Assembly (NCBI GenBank): GCA_001873995.1
Contig: MNVR01000028.1
Span: 1 to 64,000, forward strand
Source of the DNA: Candidatus Phelpsiimicrobium noxiivivens
GTDB taxonomy: Bacteria; Omnitrophota; Gorgyraeia; Velamenicoccales; Velamenicoccaceae
Reading direction: 5' to 3'
DNA length: 64,000 nt
Below are positions 21,918-30,977 of this stretch, in pieces (positions within the stretch are counted from its first letter, which is position 1; each line of letters starts with the position of its first letter). The translations under genes and the position numbers were made by a program. The notes under the pieces were generated by a model. That model worked only from the letters and a program-made list of their open reading frames with translations. It ran no database searches and was not told the origin of the DNA.

Positions 21918-24017
21918 ATGTCTATTGAAAAATCAGAAGTTCCTTTTGGGAATGGCAATATGATATTAGAAACAGGTAAATTAGCTAAACAGGCTGATGG
22001 TTCTGTGACCGTGCGTTTGGGCGGAACAATGGTCCTGGTCACAGTATGTGTTTCAAGGGGAGTCAAAGAAGGCAAGGATTTTTTCCCTCTGACTGTTGAA
22101 TATCAGGAAAAGACTTATGCCGCGGGCCGCATACCCGGAGGATTTTTTAAGCGCGAAGGCAGGCCTTCAGAGAGCGAAATATTGATCTCACGCATAATAG
22201 ATAGGCCGATCCGTCCGCTTTTTCCGGAAGGTTTTATGAATGAAGTCCAGGTGATCGCGCTTGTGCTTTCCAGTGATGCCGAAAACGACCCTGATGTCCT
22301 GGCTGTTGTTGGCGCGTCTGCCGCGATAGGTATTTCAAGCATACCTTTTCAGGGCCCAATAGGAGCTTGCCGCGTTGGCCGCGTTGACGGCCAGTTTATT
22401 TTAAATCCTACGTACGCGCAGAGGGCAGCAGGGGATATGGATCTAATAGTTGTGGGGACCCGTGAAAAGGTCGTGATGATAGAGGGAGAGTCCAAGGAGT
22501 TGAAAGAATCTGTTATCTTTGACGCGCTTAAATTTGGGCACAAGAGCCTTCAGGCGTCTATTGATATTCAGGAAGAGTTAATTAAAAAAGCAGGATTGCC
22601 CAAGATGGCTTTTGAAGACAAGAGCGTAAGCGTTGATTTTGTTAAAGGTATAAGGTCTGCTTATATGCCTAAGGTTAAAAAGATCTGCTCGATCGCGCAG
22701 AAAGAACAGCGCATGGAAGCATCTGAGATGTTGTATAAAGAGATATCCGAGAAGTTCTGCGCTGAGAAAGAAGAAGGTAAGGTTTGTGACGCGGATATAA
22801 AGGGCGCGTTAGATAAGATAGAGCAAGAAGAGATACGCCGGCTGGCTTTAGATGAGAATAAAAGGGTGGATGGCAGGGGTTTTGATGAGATAAGGCCGAT
22901 CACATGCGAAATAGGAATGTTACCCAGGACGCATGGATCGGGTTTATTTACCCGCGGCCAGACGCAGAGTTTGGCTGTTACGACCTTAGGCACGCGCGCT
23001 GATGAGCAGATGGTAGAGGCCCTGGAGGGGAAATCATATAAGAAATTCATGCTGCATTACAGTTTTCCTCCGTTTAGCGTAGGAGAGATCAAACCTGTCC
23101 GAGGCCCAGGCCGTCGTGAGATAGGCCACGGGGCATTGGCAGAAAAATCTTTGAAGCCGATTATGCCTACAACTGAAAAATTTCCTTATACAGTCAGGAT
23201 TGTTTCCGAGATATTAGAGTCTAACGGGTCATCTAGTATGGCGACTGTCTGCGCTTCGTCGCTTTCGCTCATGGACGCGGGTGTACCTATTAAAGAGCCT
23301 GTAGCGGGTATTGCCCTTGGGTTAGTCCAGGAGGGCGCGCGGCATGTCATTTTAACTGATATCGCGGGCCTTGAGGATCATCATGGCGATATGGATTTTA
23401 AAGTCGCTGGGACTCGCAGCGGAATAACAGCCATCCAGATGGACCTGAAGATAAGAGGTATTTCTCTGGGTATGATAGAAGAGATATTGGAGCACGCGCT
23501 CAAAGGCAGGAATTTTATACTTGATAGAATGATCGCTGTTATCGCGATCCCTAAAGTTGAGCTTTCCGAATTCGCGCCCCGTATTATTAATCTAAAGATC
23601 AATCAGGAGCGTATAGGTGACCTGATAGGGCCAGGAGGAAAGAATATTCGCAAGATCATCGAACTTACGGGCGTCGCTATTGATGTGGAAGATGACGGCA
23701 GCGTTCTGGTAGCCTCTAATGACAGCGAGGCTTCAAAGAGGGCTATTGAAATGATCAATGGGCTTACTGAAGACGCCGAGGTAGGTAAGCTTTATAGGGG
23801 TAAGGTCAAGAGGCTTATGAATTTCGGAGCCTTTGTTGAGATACTTCCCGGCAAAGAAGGCCTTGTGCATGTATCAGAACTCGCGGATAAGTACGTAAAG
23901 AATGTGGAAGACGTCGTGAAACTTGGTGATGAGTTCATGGTTAAGGTCATCGGTATAGATGAATTGGGCCGCATCAATTTGAGCAAGAAGCAGGCGGAGC
24001 AAAAGAATAAAGAATAA
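21918..24017 (+). CDS. pnp: polyribonucleotide nucleotidyltransferase (PNPase)
   Basis: 699 aa. Two RNase PH domains (about residues 10-225 and 310-545) around an all-helical linker, then KH (INQERIGDLIGPGGKNIRKI, about 555-610) and S1 (GKLYRGKVKRLMNFGAFVEI, about 620-690). The catalytic core is in the second PH domain, with the GPGRREIGHGALAEKSL segment and conserved aspartates in DIAGLEDHHGDMDFKVAG. It degrades RNA 3'-5' with phosphate as a trimer. Translation follows rpsO closely. Confidence 0.98.
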   Translation: MSIEKSEVPFGNGNMILETGKLAKQADGSVTVRLGGTMVLVTVCVSRGVKEGKDFFPLTVEYQEKTYAAGRIPGGFFKREGRPSESEILISRIIDRPIRPLFPEGFMNEVQVIALVLSSDAENDPDVLAVVGASAAIGISSIPFQGPIGACRVGRVDGQFILNPTYAQRAAGDMDLIVVGTREKVVMIEGESKELKESVIFDALKFGHKSLQASIDIQEELIKKAGLPKMAFEDKSVSVDFVKGIRSAYMPKVKKICSIAQKEQRMEASEMLYKEISEKFCAEKEEGKVCDADIKGALDKIEQEEIRRLALDENKRVDGRGFDEIRPITCEIGMLPRTHGSGLFTRGQTQSLAVTTLGTRADEQMVEALEGKSYKKFMLHYSFPPFSVGEIKPVRGPGRREIGHGALAEKSLKPIMPTTEKFPYTVRIVSEILESNGSSSMATVCASSLSLMDAGVPIKEPVAGIALGLVQEGARHVILTDIAGLEDHHGDMDFKVAGTRSGITAIQMDLKIRGISLGMIEEILEHALKGRNFILDRMIAVIAIPKVELSEFAPRIINLKINQERIGDLIGPGGKNIRKIIELTGVAIDVEDDGSVLVASNDSEASKRAIEMINGLTEDAEVGKLYRGKVKRLMNFGAFVEILPGKEGLVHVSELADKYVKNVEDVVKLGDEFMVKVIGIDELGRINLSKKQAEQKNKE

Positions 24018-24034
24018 AGCTATCCTACCAATGA

Positions 24035-24140
24035 ATCCCGTCACACCTTCCTATACACGGCATTTTTCGTCCTGGAACGTCAAATATTTAGATAGACCGG
24101 GTGCGCGGGAATAAATGTGATCGTTGAGGTGTAACGGGAT
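24035..24140. repeat. nested palindrome ending on the ftsK start codon
   Basis: ATCCCGT (24035-24041) pairs with ACGGGAT (24134-24140) and ACACCT (24043-24048) with AGGTGT (24127-24132). The right arm runs into the ATG of ftsK and supplies the only purine-rich stretch before it. Same end sequences as the unit before pgsA at 28539-28647. Confidence 0.7.
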
Positions 24141-26352
24141 GAAGAAGGAATATGTTTTAGAGATCATTGGTATATTTATTTTCGCGCTTACTGTTCTCAT
24201 TTTTTTAAGTTTTTTTTCCTATAATTCCGCGGACCTTTCTTTTTATACTTCGCATCCTAACACGCCTCCAAAGAACCTTATCAATGTTTTCGGCGCTTAT
24301 CTTTCGGGTATATTCTTTTTTGTATTTGGTTGGGCGTCATATCTTTTCCCGACTTTTTTATTTTTGTGGGGTTTGAAATTTGTCAGGGCCGAAAAGATAA
24401 GGGCCAATATTATAAAAATATTGGGGTTTCTTATATTGACGGTGGCGTTAAGTTCATTTCTGGCGATGTTCTTTATCACACAGCAGACGCTTAGGTTTAG
24501 GCGCGGCGGTATCGTAGGCCTTGTATTTTCTGATTTTTTATCTCACTATTTCGGCAGGACAGGCGCTTATGTCATGCTTCTTATGCTGGGATTGCTTTCG
24601 CTGCCCCTGATAGGCGAGATCTTGATATTTCCATTTCTCGCTGGTTTCTTTGAAAATATAAAAGTGAGATTTAGCTTAAAAGGAATACTAGCCGCGATAC
24701 CTTTGTTCCAGAAATTTTTGAAGTCCCGTCAGGAAGCTCCAAGGAAGACCGAGCGCATTGAGGCTAAAGTGGCAAAACTTCCGGGATCTTCAAACTATAC
24801 CTCTAAGGCCAAGCCCAAGAAGGTTTTCGAAACAGGCCCTGTTAACATAAAAATAGCTAAGCCTAAAGATGCCGCCGTTAACGAGAAGTCGCCTGTGCGT
24901 GAGGCGTCTGATGAGGATTACGTGCTTCCCTCGCTTGACCTGCTTGATTCTCCGCCGCCATTTTCCATGCGCCAGCTTAAAGATGACTTGGTTGATAACG
25001 CTAAAATTTTAGAAGATACATTGAATGATTTTGGGATAACTGTCCGCGTGGCTGATATTGAGCGTGGACCGGTTATAACGAGGTATGAACTTGAACCGGC
25101 GCCAGGCGTCAAGGTCCAGAGGATCGTGAACCTTGCTGATGATATCGCCCTTACCATGAAAGCTACATCAGTGCGTATTGTAGCGCCTATTCCTGGGAAG
25201 AATAGGGTGGGGGTAGAGGTCCCCAATATCAAGATGAGCATGGTTTTTTTAAAAGAGGTCATTGCCTGCGATGATTTCAGGAATAGCAAGTCAAAATTAA
25301 CGCTTGCTTTAGGTATGGATATCGGCGGTAAGCCTATCATAGCGGACTTAGGAGAGATGCCGCATCTTTTGATAGCCGGCACTACCGGTTCCGGCAAAAC
25401 AGTGTGTGTCAATGGTATTATTTTATCCATGCTTTTTAACGCGACGCCAAACGACGTAAAATTTTTAATGGTTGACCCGAAAATGGTGGAATTGGCTCCT
25501 TATAACGGCCTGCCTCATCTTTTGTGCCCTGTTGTGACAGACCCCAAAAAAGTAGCTTCGGCCCTGGCGTGGGTGACATCAGAGATGGACGAGCGCTATC
25601 GCCTGCTTGCTAAAGAAGGCTGTAGGAATATAGAGGCCTATAATCAAAAAAAACAGAAATTACCTTATATAGTAGTTGTTATTGATGAATTGGCTGACCT
25701 GATGATGATGGTCAGGGATCAGGTGGAGAGCGCTATCGCGCGCCTGGCGCAATTATCGCGCGCCGTAGGTATACACCTTGTCTTAGCGACGCAGCGACCA
25801 TCTGTAGATGTTATCACAGGCGTCATCAAAGCTAATTTTCCGGCTCGCATATCTTTTAAAGTAGCTTCTAAGGTGGACTCAAGGACGGTTTTGGATATGA
25901 ACGGCGCGGATAAATTATTAGGCAGAGGAGACCTTTTGTTCTTACAGCCGGGCCAGGCTAAGCCTATCAGGGCGCAAAGTTCATATGTTAAAGATACCGA
26001 GATCGAAAATGTGCTGCAATTTATCCGTAAGCAAGCCGAGCCTGTATATGATGAGAGTATCCTAAAGCAACAGGAGCAGTCCCAGCTCGGAGCTATCACG
26101 GAGAAGGATGAACTTTATGAAACTGCCGCGAAATTGATAATTGAAACAGGGCAGGCCTCTGTGTCTATTTTGCAGCGGCGCTTACGGTTGGGTTATACCC
26201 GCGCCGCGCGGCTTATTGATATGATGCAGGACGAAGGCCTGGTTGGCCCATATCGCGGAAGTAAACCGCGCGAGATCCTTGTAGACCGAGAGCAGTGGCT
26301 TAAGGACGATATGAAGAAAGGCCAGGTGGTAGAGCAAGATGGCGGAAAATAA
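24139..26352 (+). CDS. ftsK: FtsK/SpoIIIE DNA translocase
   Basis: 737 aa from the ATG at 24139; an in-frame TTG at 24124 lies in the palindrome and is less likely. Four N-terminal membrane helices (about residues 7-165), a variable linker with basic and proline-rich parts (about 190-270), the RecA-like motor with Walker A GTTGSGKT near residue 414 and Walker B VVVIDELADLMMM, and a C-terminal winged-helix gamma domain (about 650-715) that reads KOPS-type DNA motifs. It pumps chromosome DNA through the septum and activates XerCD; a xerD gene is at 42861. Confidence 0.95.
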   Translation: MKKEYVLEIIGIFIFALTVLIFLSFFSYNSADLSFYTSHPNTPPKNLINVFGAYLSGIFFFVFGWASYLFPTFLFLWGLKFVRAEKIRANIIKILGFLILTVALSSFLAMFFITQQTLRFRRGGIVGLVFSDFLSHYFGRTGAYVMLLMLGLLSLPLIGEILIFPFLAGFFENIKVRFSLKGILAAIPLFQKFLKSRQEAPRKTERIEAKVAKLPGSSNYTSKAKPKKVFETGPVNIKIAKPKDAAVNEKSPVREASDEDYVLPSLDLLDSPPPFSMRQLKDDLVDNAKILEDTLNDFGITVRVADIERGPVITRYELEPAPGVKVQRIVNLADDIALTMKATSVRIVAPIPGKNRVGVEVPNIKMSMVFLKEVIACDDFRNSKSKLTLALGMDIGGKPIIADLGEMPHLLIAGTTGSGKTVCVNGIILSMLFNATPNDVKFLMVDPKMVELAPYNGLPHLLCPVVTDPKKVASALAWVTSEMDERYRLLAKEGCRNIEAYNQKKQKLPYIVVVIDELADLMMMVRDQVESAIARLAQLSRAVGIHLVLATQRPSVDVITGVIKANFPARISFKVASKVDSRTVLDMNGADKLLGRGDLLFLQPGQAKPIRAQSSYVKDTEIENVLQFIRKQAEPVYDESILKQQEQSQLGAITEKDELYETAAKLIIETGQASVSILQRRLRLGYTRAARLIDMMQDEGLVGPYRGSKPREILVDREQWLKDDMKKGQVVEQDGGK

Positions 26353-27208
26353 CATAGAGAAGAGTTTCGGTTTTATTTTAAAAGAAGCGCGCTCCGATAA
26401 ACATATAGGCCTTGAGGAAGCGAGCAAGCACACGCGTATTCATATCAATATCCTAAAGGCTATTGAAAATGATGATGTGGCGTCCCTGGGGGCTGTGTAC
26501 GTCAAGAGTTTCTTAAGGTTATATGCTGATTATCTTGGGGTTGACAAAGAAGAGGTCTTGCGCTGTTACCGCCAGGCTGCGGGCCAGCCAGAGCCTGCGG
26601 ATATCCGTAAGGTAGAGCCTTCTGGGCATTTCCCGAAACATCATTTGAGCCAAGATAACATATTCTTAAAGAATTATAAGTTCTTTATAGTGGGGGTGTT
26701 GGCATTTATCGCGGTTGTATCAACCGTTAGGTTTATAAAAAATCACCCGGCAAAACCAAGATCAGCCCAAGTATCAGCTCAAAAATCCGCTCAGAGAACG
26801 GCTCAGGTGGCCGCTAAAAAGGCGGCGGTTGAGAAGGCCCTTATTCCTGCGCCGGTCAAAAAAGTTATTCCCGTTGAATTGCCTATGCCTCAACCCGTAG
26901 TTGTTAAAAAACATGCTATTCTTAATACTACGGCTAAAAATACACAAAAGAATATCGTGCTTGTCATAAAGGCCAAGGATAAATGCTGGCTTCAGGTAAA
27001 AGTTGACGGCAAGGTAGTTTTACAAAACATTATGCCAAAGGGAAACTCTGAGAGTTGGCAGGCCTATGATAAAATTGAGTTGTGGTTAGGCAACGCGGGC
27101 GCTGTTCAGCTTGAGATCAACGGAAAACTACTGCAGAAAATAGGCAGGCCTGGGCAGACCTTAAGGCACGTTGTTGTGACAATGGCCGGACTTTCTATCC
27201 GCGAATAA
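26339..27208 (+). CDS. RodZ-like cytoskeletal-type protein (289 aa)
   Basis: An N-terminal HTH_25 domain (residues about 8-75: FGFILKEARSDKHIGLEEASKHTRIHINILKAIE) is followed by a basic linker, one membrane helix (about 110-128: FFIVGVLAFIAVVSTVRFI), an Ala/Lys/Pro-rich periplasmic linker (about 135-205) and a C-terminal DUF4115 beta domain (KAKDKCWLQVKVDGKVVLQN to the end). This order is that of RodZ, which anchors MreB to the membrane. It overlaps ftsK by 14 nt. Confidence 0.85.
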   Translation: MAENNIEKSFGFILKEARSDKHIGLEEASKHTRIHINILKAIENDDVASLGAVYVKSFLRLYADYLGVDKEEVLRCYRQAAGQPEPADIRKVEPSGHFPKHHLSQDNIFLKNYKFFIVGVLAFIAVVSTVRFIKNHPAKPRSAQVSAQKSAQRTAQVAAKKAAVEKALIPAPVKKVIPVELPMPQPVVVKKHAILNTTAKNTQKNIVLVIKAKDKCWLQVKVDGKVVLQNIMPKGNSESWQAYDKIELWLGNAGAVQLEINGKLLQKIGRPGQTLRHVVVTMAGLSIRE

Positions 27209-27239
27209 CGTATTTCCTGCCAGCATTTCTTAATAAAAT

Positions 27240-28538
27240 ATGAGAAAACAAGAAGTAAGAAAAGAATTTTTTGGAGAACGCGTCGGTATGGTAACGCTGG
27301 GTTGCGCTAGGAATACAGTAGATTCCGAGGCTATATTATCAGATGCGATAGCGCAAGGGGCCAAGATAACTACTCCCGATAAGGCTGCTGTGATCATGGT
27401 AAATACCTGCGCTTTTACGAAAGAGGCTAAAGAAGAGTCCATAGAGGCCATCATAGGCCTTATTGAACTTAAGAAAAAAGGAAAGATAAAAAAAATCATA
27501 GTGTATGGCTGTCTTGTAGAGCGTTATTTAAAAGAACTCAAAGATAATTTTAGCGAGGTTGACAAGTTTGTGGGTATCGCGGATTTTAAAACGCGTTTTA
27601 ACGCGGCGGCGCGATTGACGCCCGCTCACTACGCGTATATTAAAATAGCGGAGGGCTGCGCCAATCGCTGCAGCTATTGTTCTATTCCCTTGATCAAGGG
27701 CCCTTTAAGGAGCAGGGGCGAAGCTGATATTTTAAACGAGGTAAGGCGGCTTGAAGAAAACGGAACGCGGGAACTTAATATCATCGGCCAGGACATTACT
27801 CTTTTTGGAGCGGACCTGAGCCGTCAAAAAGGCCCTAAAACTTCTCTGGCATCTTTGCTTAAAAAAATATTGAAGATAAGCCGCATACCGTGGATAAGGC
27901 TTTTGTATCTTCATCCTAAACGAATAACGGATGAACTTTTGGAGCTTTTTTCTGTTAAAGGCCGTATCTGCCCTTATATTGACTTGCCTCTCCAGCATAT
28001 TAATGAAAGGCTGCTTAAATTGATGGATCGCGGCGTAAGTAAACGAGCGATCCTTGATCTAATCTTTAAACTAAGAGGCCGCGCCTCTGGCCTGGCGTTA
28101 AGGACATCGTTCATAGTGGGTTTCCCATCCGAGACAAATAAAGAATTTCAGGAACTGTTGGATTTTATTAAGGCAACAGAGTTTGATAAACTCGGCGCGT
28201 TTAAGTATTCCCGCGAGGAAGGCACAAGAGCGTACGATTTTAGAGGACAACGCTCAGGCCGGATTAAGGAAGAAAGATACAGCCGACTGATGTCATTACA
28301 AAAGGAGATTTCGAAAAGATTACTTCATAAGGCATTGGGCCGGACTGTCAGCGTTATGGTGGATGAAGAAAAAGCTATTAGGCCAGGCGTTTACGTGGGC
28401 CGCACAGAATGCGACGCGCCTGAGGTGGATGGTGTTGTTTATTTAAAAAGTAGTGAATATTTAAAGCCAGGAAGTATCGTAACATGCCATATAACGGATA
28501 CTTATGAATATGATATGGAGGCAGAGGCAGCAGTATGA
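27240..28538 (+). CDS. rimO: ribosomal protein S12 methylthiotransferase RimO
   Basis: 432 aa. N-terminal UPF0004 domain with conserved Cys residues (GCARNTVDSE, NTCAFTKEAKEES, YGCLVERY), a radical-SAM domain with CxxxCxxC in EGCANRCSYCSIP at about residues 139-146, and a C-terminal TRAM domain (about 365-430). It adds a methylthio group to Asp of S12 using two 4Fe-4S clusters. GCANRCSYC and the SIPLIKGPLRSR motif favour RimO over MiaB. No clear Shine-Dalgarno. Its stop opens the next palindrome. Confidence 0.94.
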   Translation: MRKQEVRKEFFGERVGMVTLGCARNTVDSEAILSDAIAQGAKITTPDKAAVIMVNTCAFTKEAKEESIEAIIGLIELKKKGKIKKIIVYGCLVERYLKELKDNFSEVDKFVGIADFKTRFNAAARLTPAHYAYIKIAEGCANRCSYCSIPLIKGPLRSRGEADILNEVRRLEENGTRELNIIGQDITLFGADLSRQKGPKTSLASLLKKILKISRIPWIRLLYLHPKRITDELLELFSVKGRICPYIDLPLQHINERLLKLMDRGVSKRAILDLIFKLRGRASGLALRTSFIVGFPSETNKEFQELLDFIKATEFDKLGAFKYSREEGTRAYDFRGQRSGRIKEERYSRLMSLQKEISKRLLHKALGRTVSVMVDEEKAIRPGVYVGRTECDAPEVDGVVYLKSSEYLKPGSIVTCHITDTYEYDMEAEAAV

Positions 28539-28647
28539 ATCCCCTTAGGCCTTGCGCTGGGCGTTTTGATTATATGAGAACGTATGTGTTAGTGTGAACG
28601 AAACTTTTTTTGGTGATGAGCCGTATGGACGGGAGGCCTAACGGGAT
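28539..28647. repeat. nested palindrome ending on the pgsA start codon
   Basis: ATCCC (28539-28543) pairs with GGGAT (28643-28647) and TTAGGCCT (28545-28552) with AGGCCTAA (28634-28641). The inner stem differs from that before ftsK while both halves still pair. The right arm ends in the pgsA ATG. Confidence 0.7.
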
Positions 28648-29224
28648 GAATATCTCAAATAAATTGACGCTTTCGCGCGTAGGGCTGACTTTTTTAATGA
28701 TGGAGTTTATTTTTTTAAATGGCGTTATTCCCAAGATGTGCGCTTTCATTATTTTTCTTTTAGCGTGCCTTACCGATTTTTTGGATGGTTGGTTGGCAAG
28801 AAAGAGAAATGAGATATCTGATTTTGGAAAGATAATGGACCCTGTGGCTGATAAAGTTTTGGTATTAGGCGCTTTATTGTCTTTTGTCCAGCTTCAGTTA
28901 GTGCCGGCCTGGATGGTTGTGTTGGTTATCATAAGAGAATTTTTGATAACAGGAATGCGCCTATTCGCTATCAGGAAAGGTGTTGTGCTGGCAGCTGAGT
29001 CAGCGGGCAAGCATAAGACTGTCTCCCAGATGGTTACTATATTCTTTATCCTTATTTTTCTTGTTATCCGGGAATCAGCCGTTTCTTTTTCATTCTGGGA
29101 TGAAAGATTCCAAGAGGGTTTTAGATCCGGCATATTAGTGCTTATGAGTATCACCGTTATTTTTACTCTTTATTCCGGCTGGAGCTATTTGTGGCAGAAC
29201 AGGAAGTTTATCAGGAGCCTTTGA
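28646..29224 (+). CDS. pgsA: CDP-diacylglycerol-glycerol-3-phosphate 3-phosphatidyltransferase
   Basis: 192 aa starting MNISNKLTLSRV, the usual PgsA N terminus; an in-frame GTG at 28610 lies in the palindrome. The CDP-alcohol phosphotransferase motif D-x2-DG-x2-AR-x8-G-x3-D-x3-D is complete in LTDFLDGWLARKRNE, then ISDFGKIMDPVADK. About five membrane helices. It makes phosphatidylglycerophosphate from CDP-diacylglycerol; the next gene removes the phosphate. Confidence 0.94.
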   Translation: MNISNKLTLSRVGLTFLMMEFIFLNGVIPKMCAFIIFLLACLTDFLDGWLARKRNEISDFGKIMDPVADKVLVLGALLSFVQLQLVPAWMVVLVIIREFLITGMRLFAIRKGVVLAAESAGKHKTVSQMVTIFFILIFLVIRESAVSFSFWDERFQEGFRSGILVLMSITVIFTLYSGWSYLWQNRKFIRSL

Positions 29225-29676
29225 TGGAGCGCTTGGTCAAGTTTTTTTCTACTTTTTTCTATGTTGGTATGATACCGTTCGCTCCCGGCACCATGGGAAG
29301 TATCGCTGGGCTTCTCATTTTTTTAAGCGTAAAAAACGTACCTGTAGTTTGCGCGGCTTTATTCGTGCTTATCGTAGGGCTCGGTTTTTTTTCAGCCGGA
29401 CGCGCTGAAAAGGTATTCGGTAAGAAAGACCCCGGGGAGGTCGTTATTGATGAGGTTGCAGGCATCTTTATTGTTTTTTTTATGGTGCCGATAAATGCGC
29501 TAAATCTTTTGTCGGGTTTTGTACTTTATCGCGTTTTGGATATATTTAAACCTTTCCCTGCCAGGCGGCTGGAAAATATTCGCGGGAGTCTCGGCATCAT
29601 GTCAGATGACCTGCTCTGCGGCCTTTATGCCAACCTTATTTTACAGGTTTTTTTAAAATTAAATATTTTGCATTAG
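29224..29676 (+). CDS. pgpA: phosphatidylglycerophosphatase A
   Basis: 150 aa starting at the ATG at 29224 (TGATG overlap with pgsA, ribosome site AGGAG); a GTG at 29191 is the alternative. Motifs: PFAPGTMGS near the start and DPGEVVIDEVAGIF in the middle, with several hydrophobic helices. It dephosphorylates PGP to phosphatidylglycerol in the inner membrane. With pgsA it forms a two-gene pathway unit for PG. Confidence 0.93.
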   Translation: MERLVKFFSTFFYVGMIPFAPGTMGSIAGLLIFLSVKNVPVVCAALFVLIVGLGFFSAGRAEKVFGKKDPGEVVIDEVAGIFIVFFMVPINALNLLSGFVLYRVLDIFKPFPARRLENIRGSLGIMSDDLLCGLYANLILQVFLKLNILH

Positions 29677-29696
29677 GGGGTTTTTTTGTATAGAAT
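29668..29696 (+). promoter_or_regulatory. possible promoter for the GspE-like gene
   Basis: TTGCAT at 29668-29673, 17-nt spacer, TAGAAT at 29691-29696, overlapping the end of pgpA and directly upstream of leader element B. Confidence 0.35.
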
Positions 29697-29717
29697 AGAT
29701 GAATGAAAAGAAGGTTT

Positions 29718-29834
29718 ATCCCTTGCGAAGACGCTTGTAAATTTTCACACGAGATCCTTGTTCAAAATTTACTACGCTCGCTACGGGATTAATATTGTAG
29801 GGAATAAATACCTATAATAGGCAATATTAAGGAG
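29718..29834 (+). promoter_or_regulatory. leader element B
   Basis: Stem 1: ATCCC (29718-29722) with GGGAT (29785-29789). Stem 2: GCGA (29725-29728) with TCGC (29778-29781); other copies have GCCT/AGGC here. Stem 3: GTAAATTTT (29737-29745) with AAAATTTAC (29764-29772). Hairpin: TTAATATTG (29789-29797) with CAATATTAA (29822-29830), enclosing an inner TAGG/CCTA, then GGAG and the ATG 9 nt on. Confidence 0.75.
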
Positions 29835-29839
29835 ACAAA

Positions 29840-30964
29840 ATGGTTGAACGAAGAGCAGAGGTCAGGCAGGAATCGCTGGATATGATATATGATACTATTC
29901 GTAAGGGCATAAAAGAGCGAGCTACTGACATACACTGGGAGCCGTTTGCTTCAGCTGGCAAAGAGGAAATAGTCATTCGTTTCAGGGTAGATGGTATTTT
30001 AAAAGACGCTGAGCATCTCGTGGAAGATAAGACGAGCCTTTCTTCGGTGGTTAACGCTATCAAGATCATGGCATCAATGGATCCCACTAAGAGGCGCAAC
30101 CAGCAGGATGGTCGTTTTACTTTTATGTTTGATAATACCGAGTATGATGTGCGCGCCTCTACCATGCCTACGCTCTTGGGAGAAAAGATAGTCATGAGGC
30201 TTATGGACCGCAATAAGTATTGCATGAATCTTGCGGATCTTGGCATGTCAAAAGAAATATTGCAGCTTTTAGATTCTATGATCTATAGGCCGGAGGGATT
30301 TTTTGTAATTACCGGCCCAACCGGAGCCGGCAAGACAACGACACTTTATTCCATCTTGCAGCATATCTATACCAGGGAAAAGAATATCTGCACTATAGAA
30401 GACCCCGTTGAAGTAAAGTTTTTGGGTATTAATCAGATACCCGTAGAACATGAGTTTGGCATGACTTTTGTCACAGGGTTAAGGGCTATTATGCGGCAGG
30501 ACCCAAATATTATCGCAGTAGGAGAAATGCGCGATGCTGAGACCGTGCGCACGGCGCTTCAGGCCGCTCTTTCTGGCGCCATGGTGTTCTCTACGCTTCA
30601 TTCCAGGGACGCTATTAATACCATCGTAAGGCTGTTGGATATGGGGGTTGAACCGTTCTTTATAGCTACCGCGCTGACAGGCGTTATATCGCAGAGGTTA
30701 GTAAGAGTAGTATGCAAGGTCTGTAAGGGCCGCGGATGCCGACAATGTTCTAACATGGGTTTTAGAAAAAGAACGGGCGTATTTGAAATTTTAAAGATAA
30801 GTGATATAATGAGGCAGCTTATTTTGCAGAGGGCATCTGCCGAAGAATTGAAGGCCGCGGCCGTAGAACAGGGCATGGTGCCTTTTTCAAAGTCGATAGA
30901 GTCTCTGTTGGCCTCAGGCTTAACGACTCAAGAGGAGATAGACCGCGTCTTGGCGTTGCAATAG
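29840..30964 (+). CDS. GspE/PilB-type secretion or pilus ATPase lacking the N1 domain
   Basis: 374 aa. Starts in the N2 domain with DIHWEPFASAGKEEIVIRFRVDG, then the RecA-like core: Walker A GPTGAGKTTT near residue 160, Asp box EDPVE, Walker B IAVGEMRDAET and the His box. A short Cys cluster (CKVCKGRGCRQC, about 294-305) is the zinc-binding element of GspE/PilB, not PilT. The normal N-terminal T2SSE_N/MshEN part is missing here but is encoded by the next gene. It powers a type II secretion or type IV pilus machine. The rest of that machine is not in the window. Confidence 0.88.
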   Translation: MVERRAEVRQESLDMIYDTIRKGIKERATDIHWEPFASAGKEEIVIRFRVDGILKDAEHLVEDKTSLSSVVNAIKIMASMDPTKRRNQQDGRFTFMFDNTEYDVRASTMPTLLGEKIVMRLMDRNKYCMNLADLGMSKEILQLLDSMIYRPEGFFVITGPTGAGKTTTLYSILQHIYTREKNICTIEDPVEVKFLGINQIPVEHEFGMTFVTGLRAIMRQDPNIIAVGEMRDAETVRTALQAALSGAMVFSTLHSRDAINTIVRLLDMGVEPFFIATALTGVISQRLVRVVCKVCKGRGCRQCSNMGFRKRTGVFEILKISDIMRQLILQRASAEELKAAAVEQGMVPFSKSIESLLASGLTTQEEIDRVLALQ

Positions 30965-30977
30965 GGAAGGCACTAAT

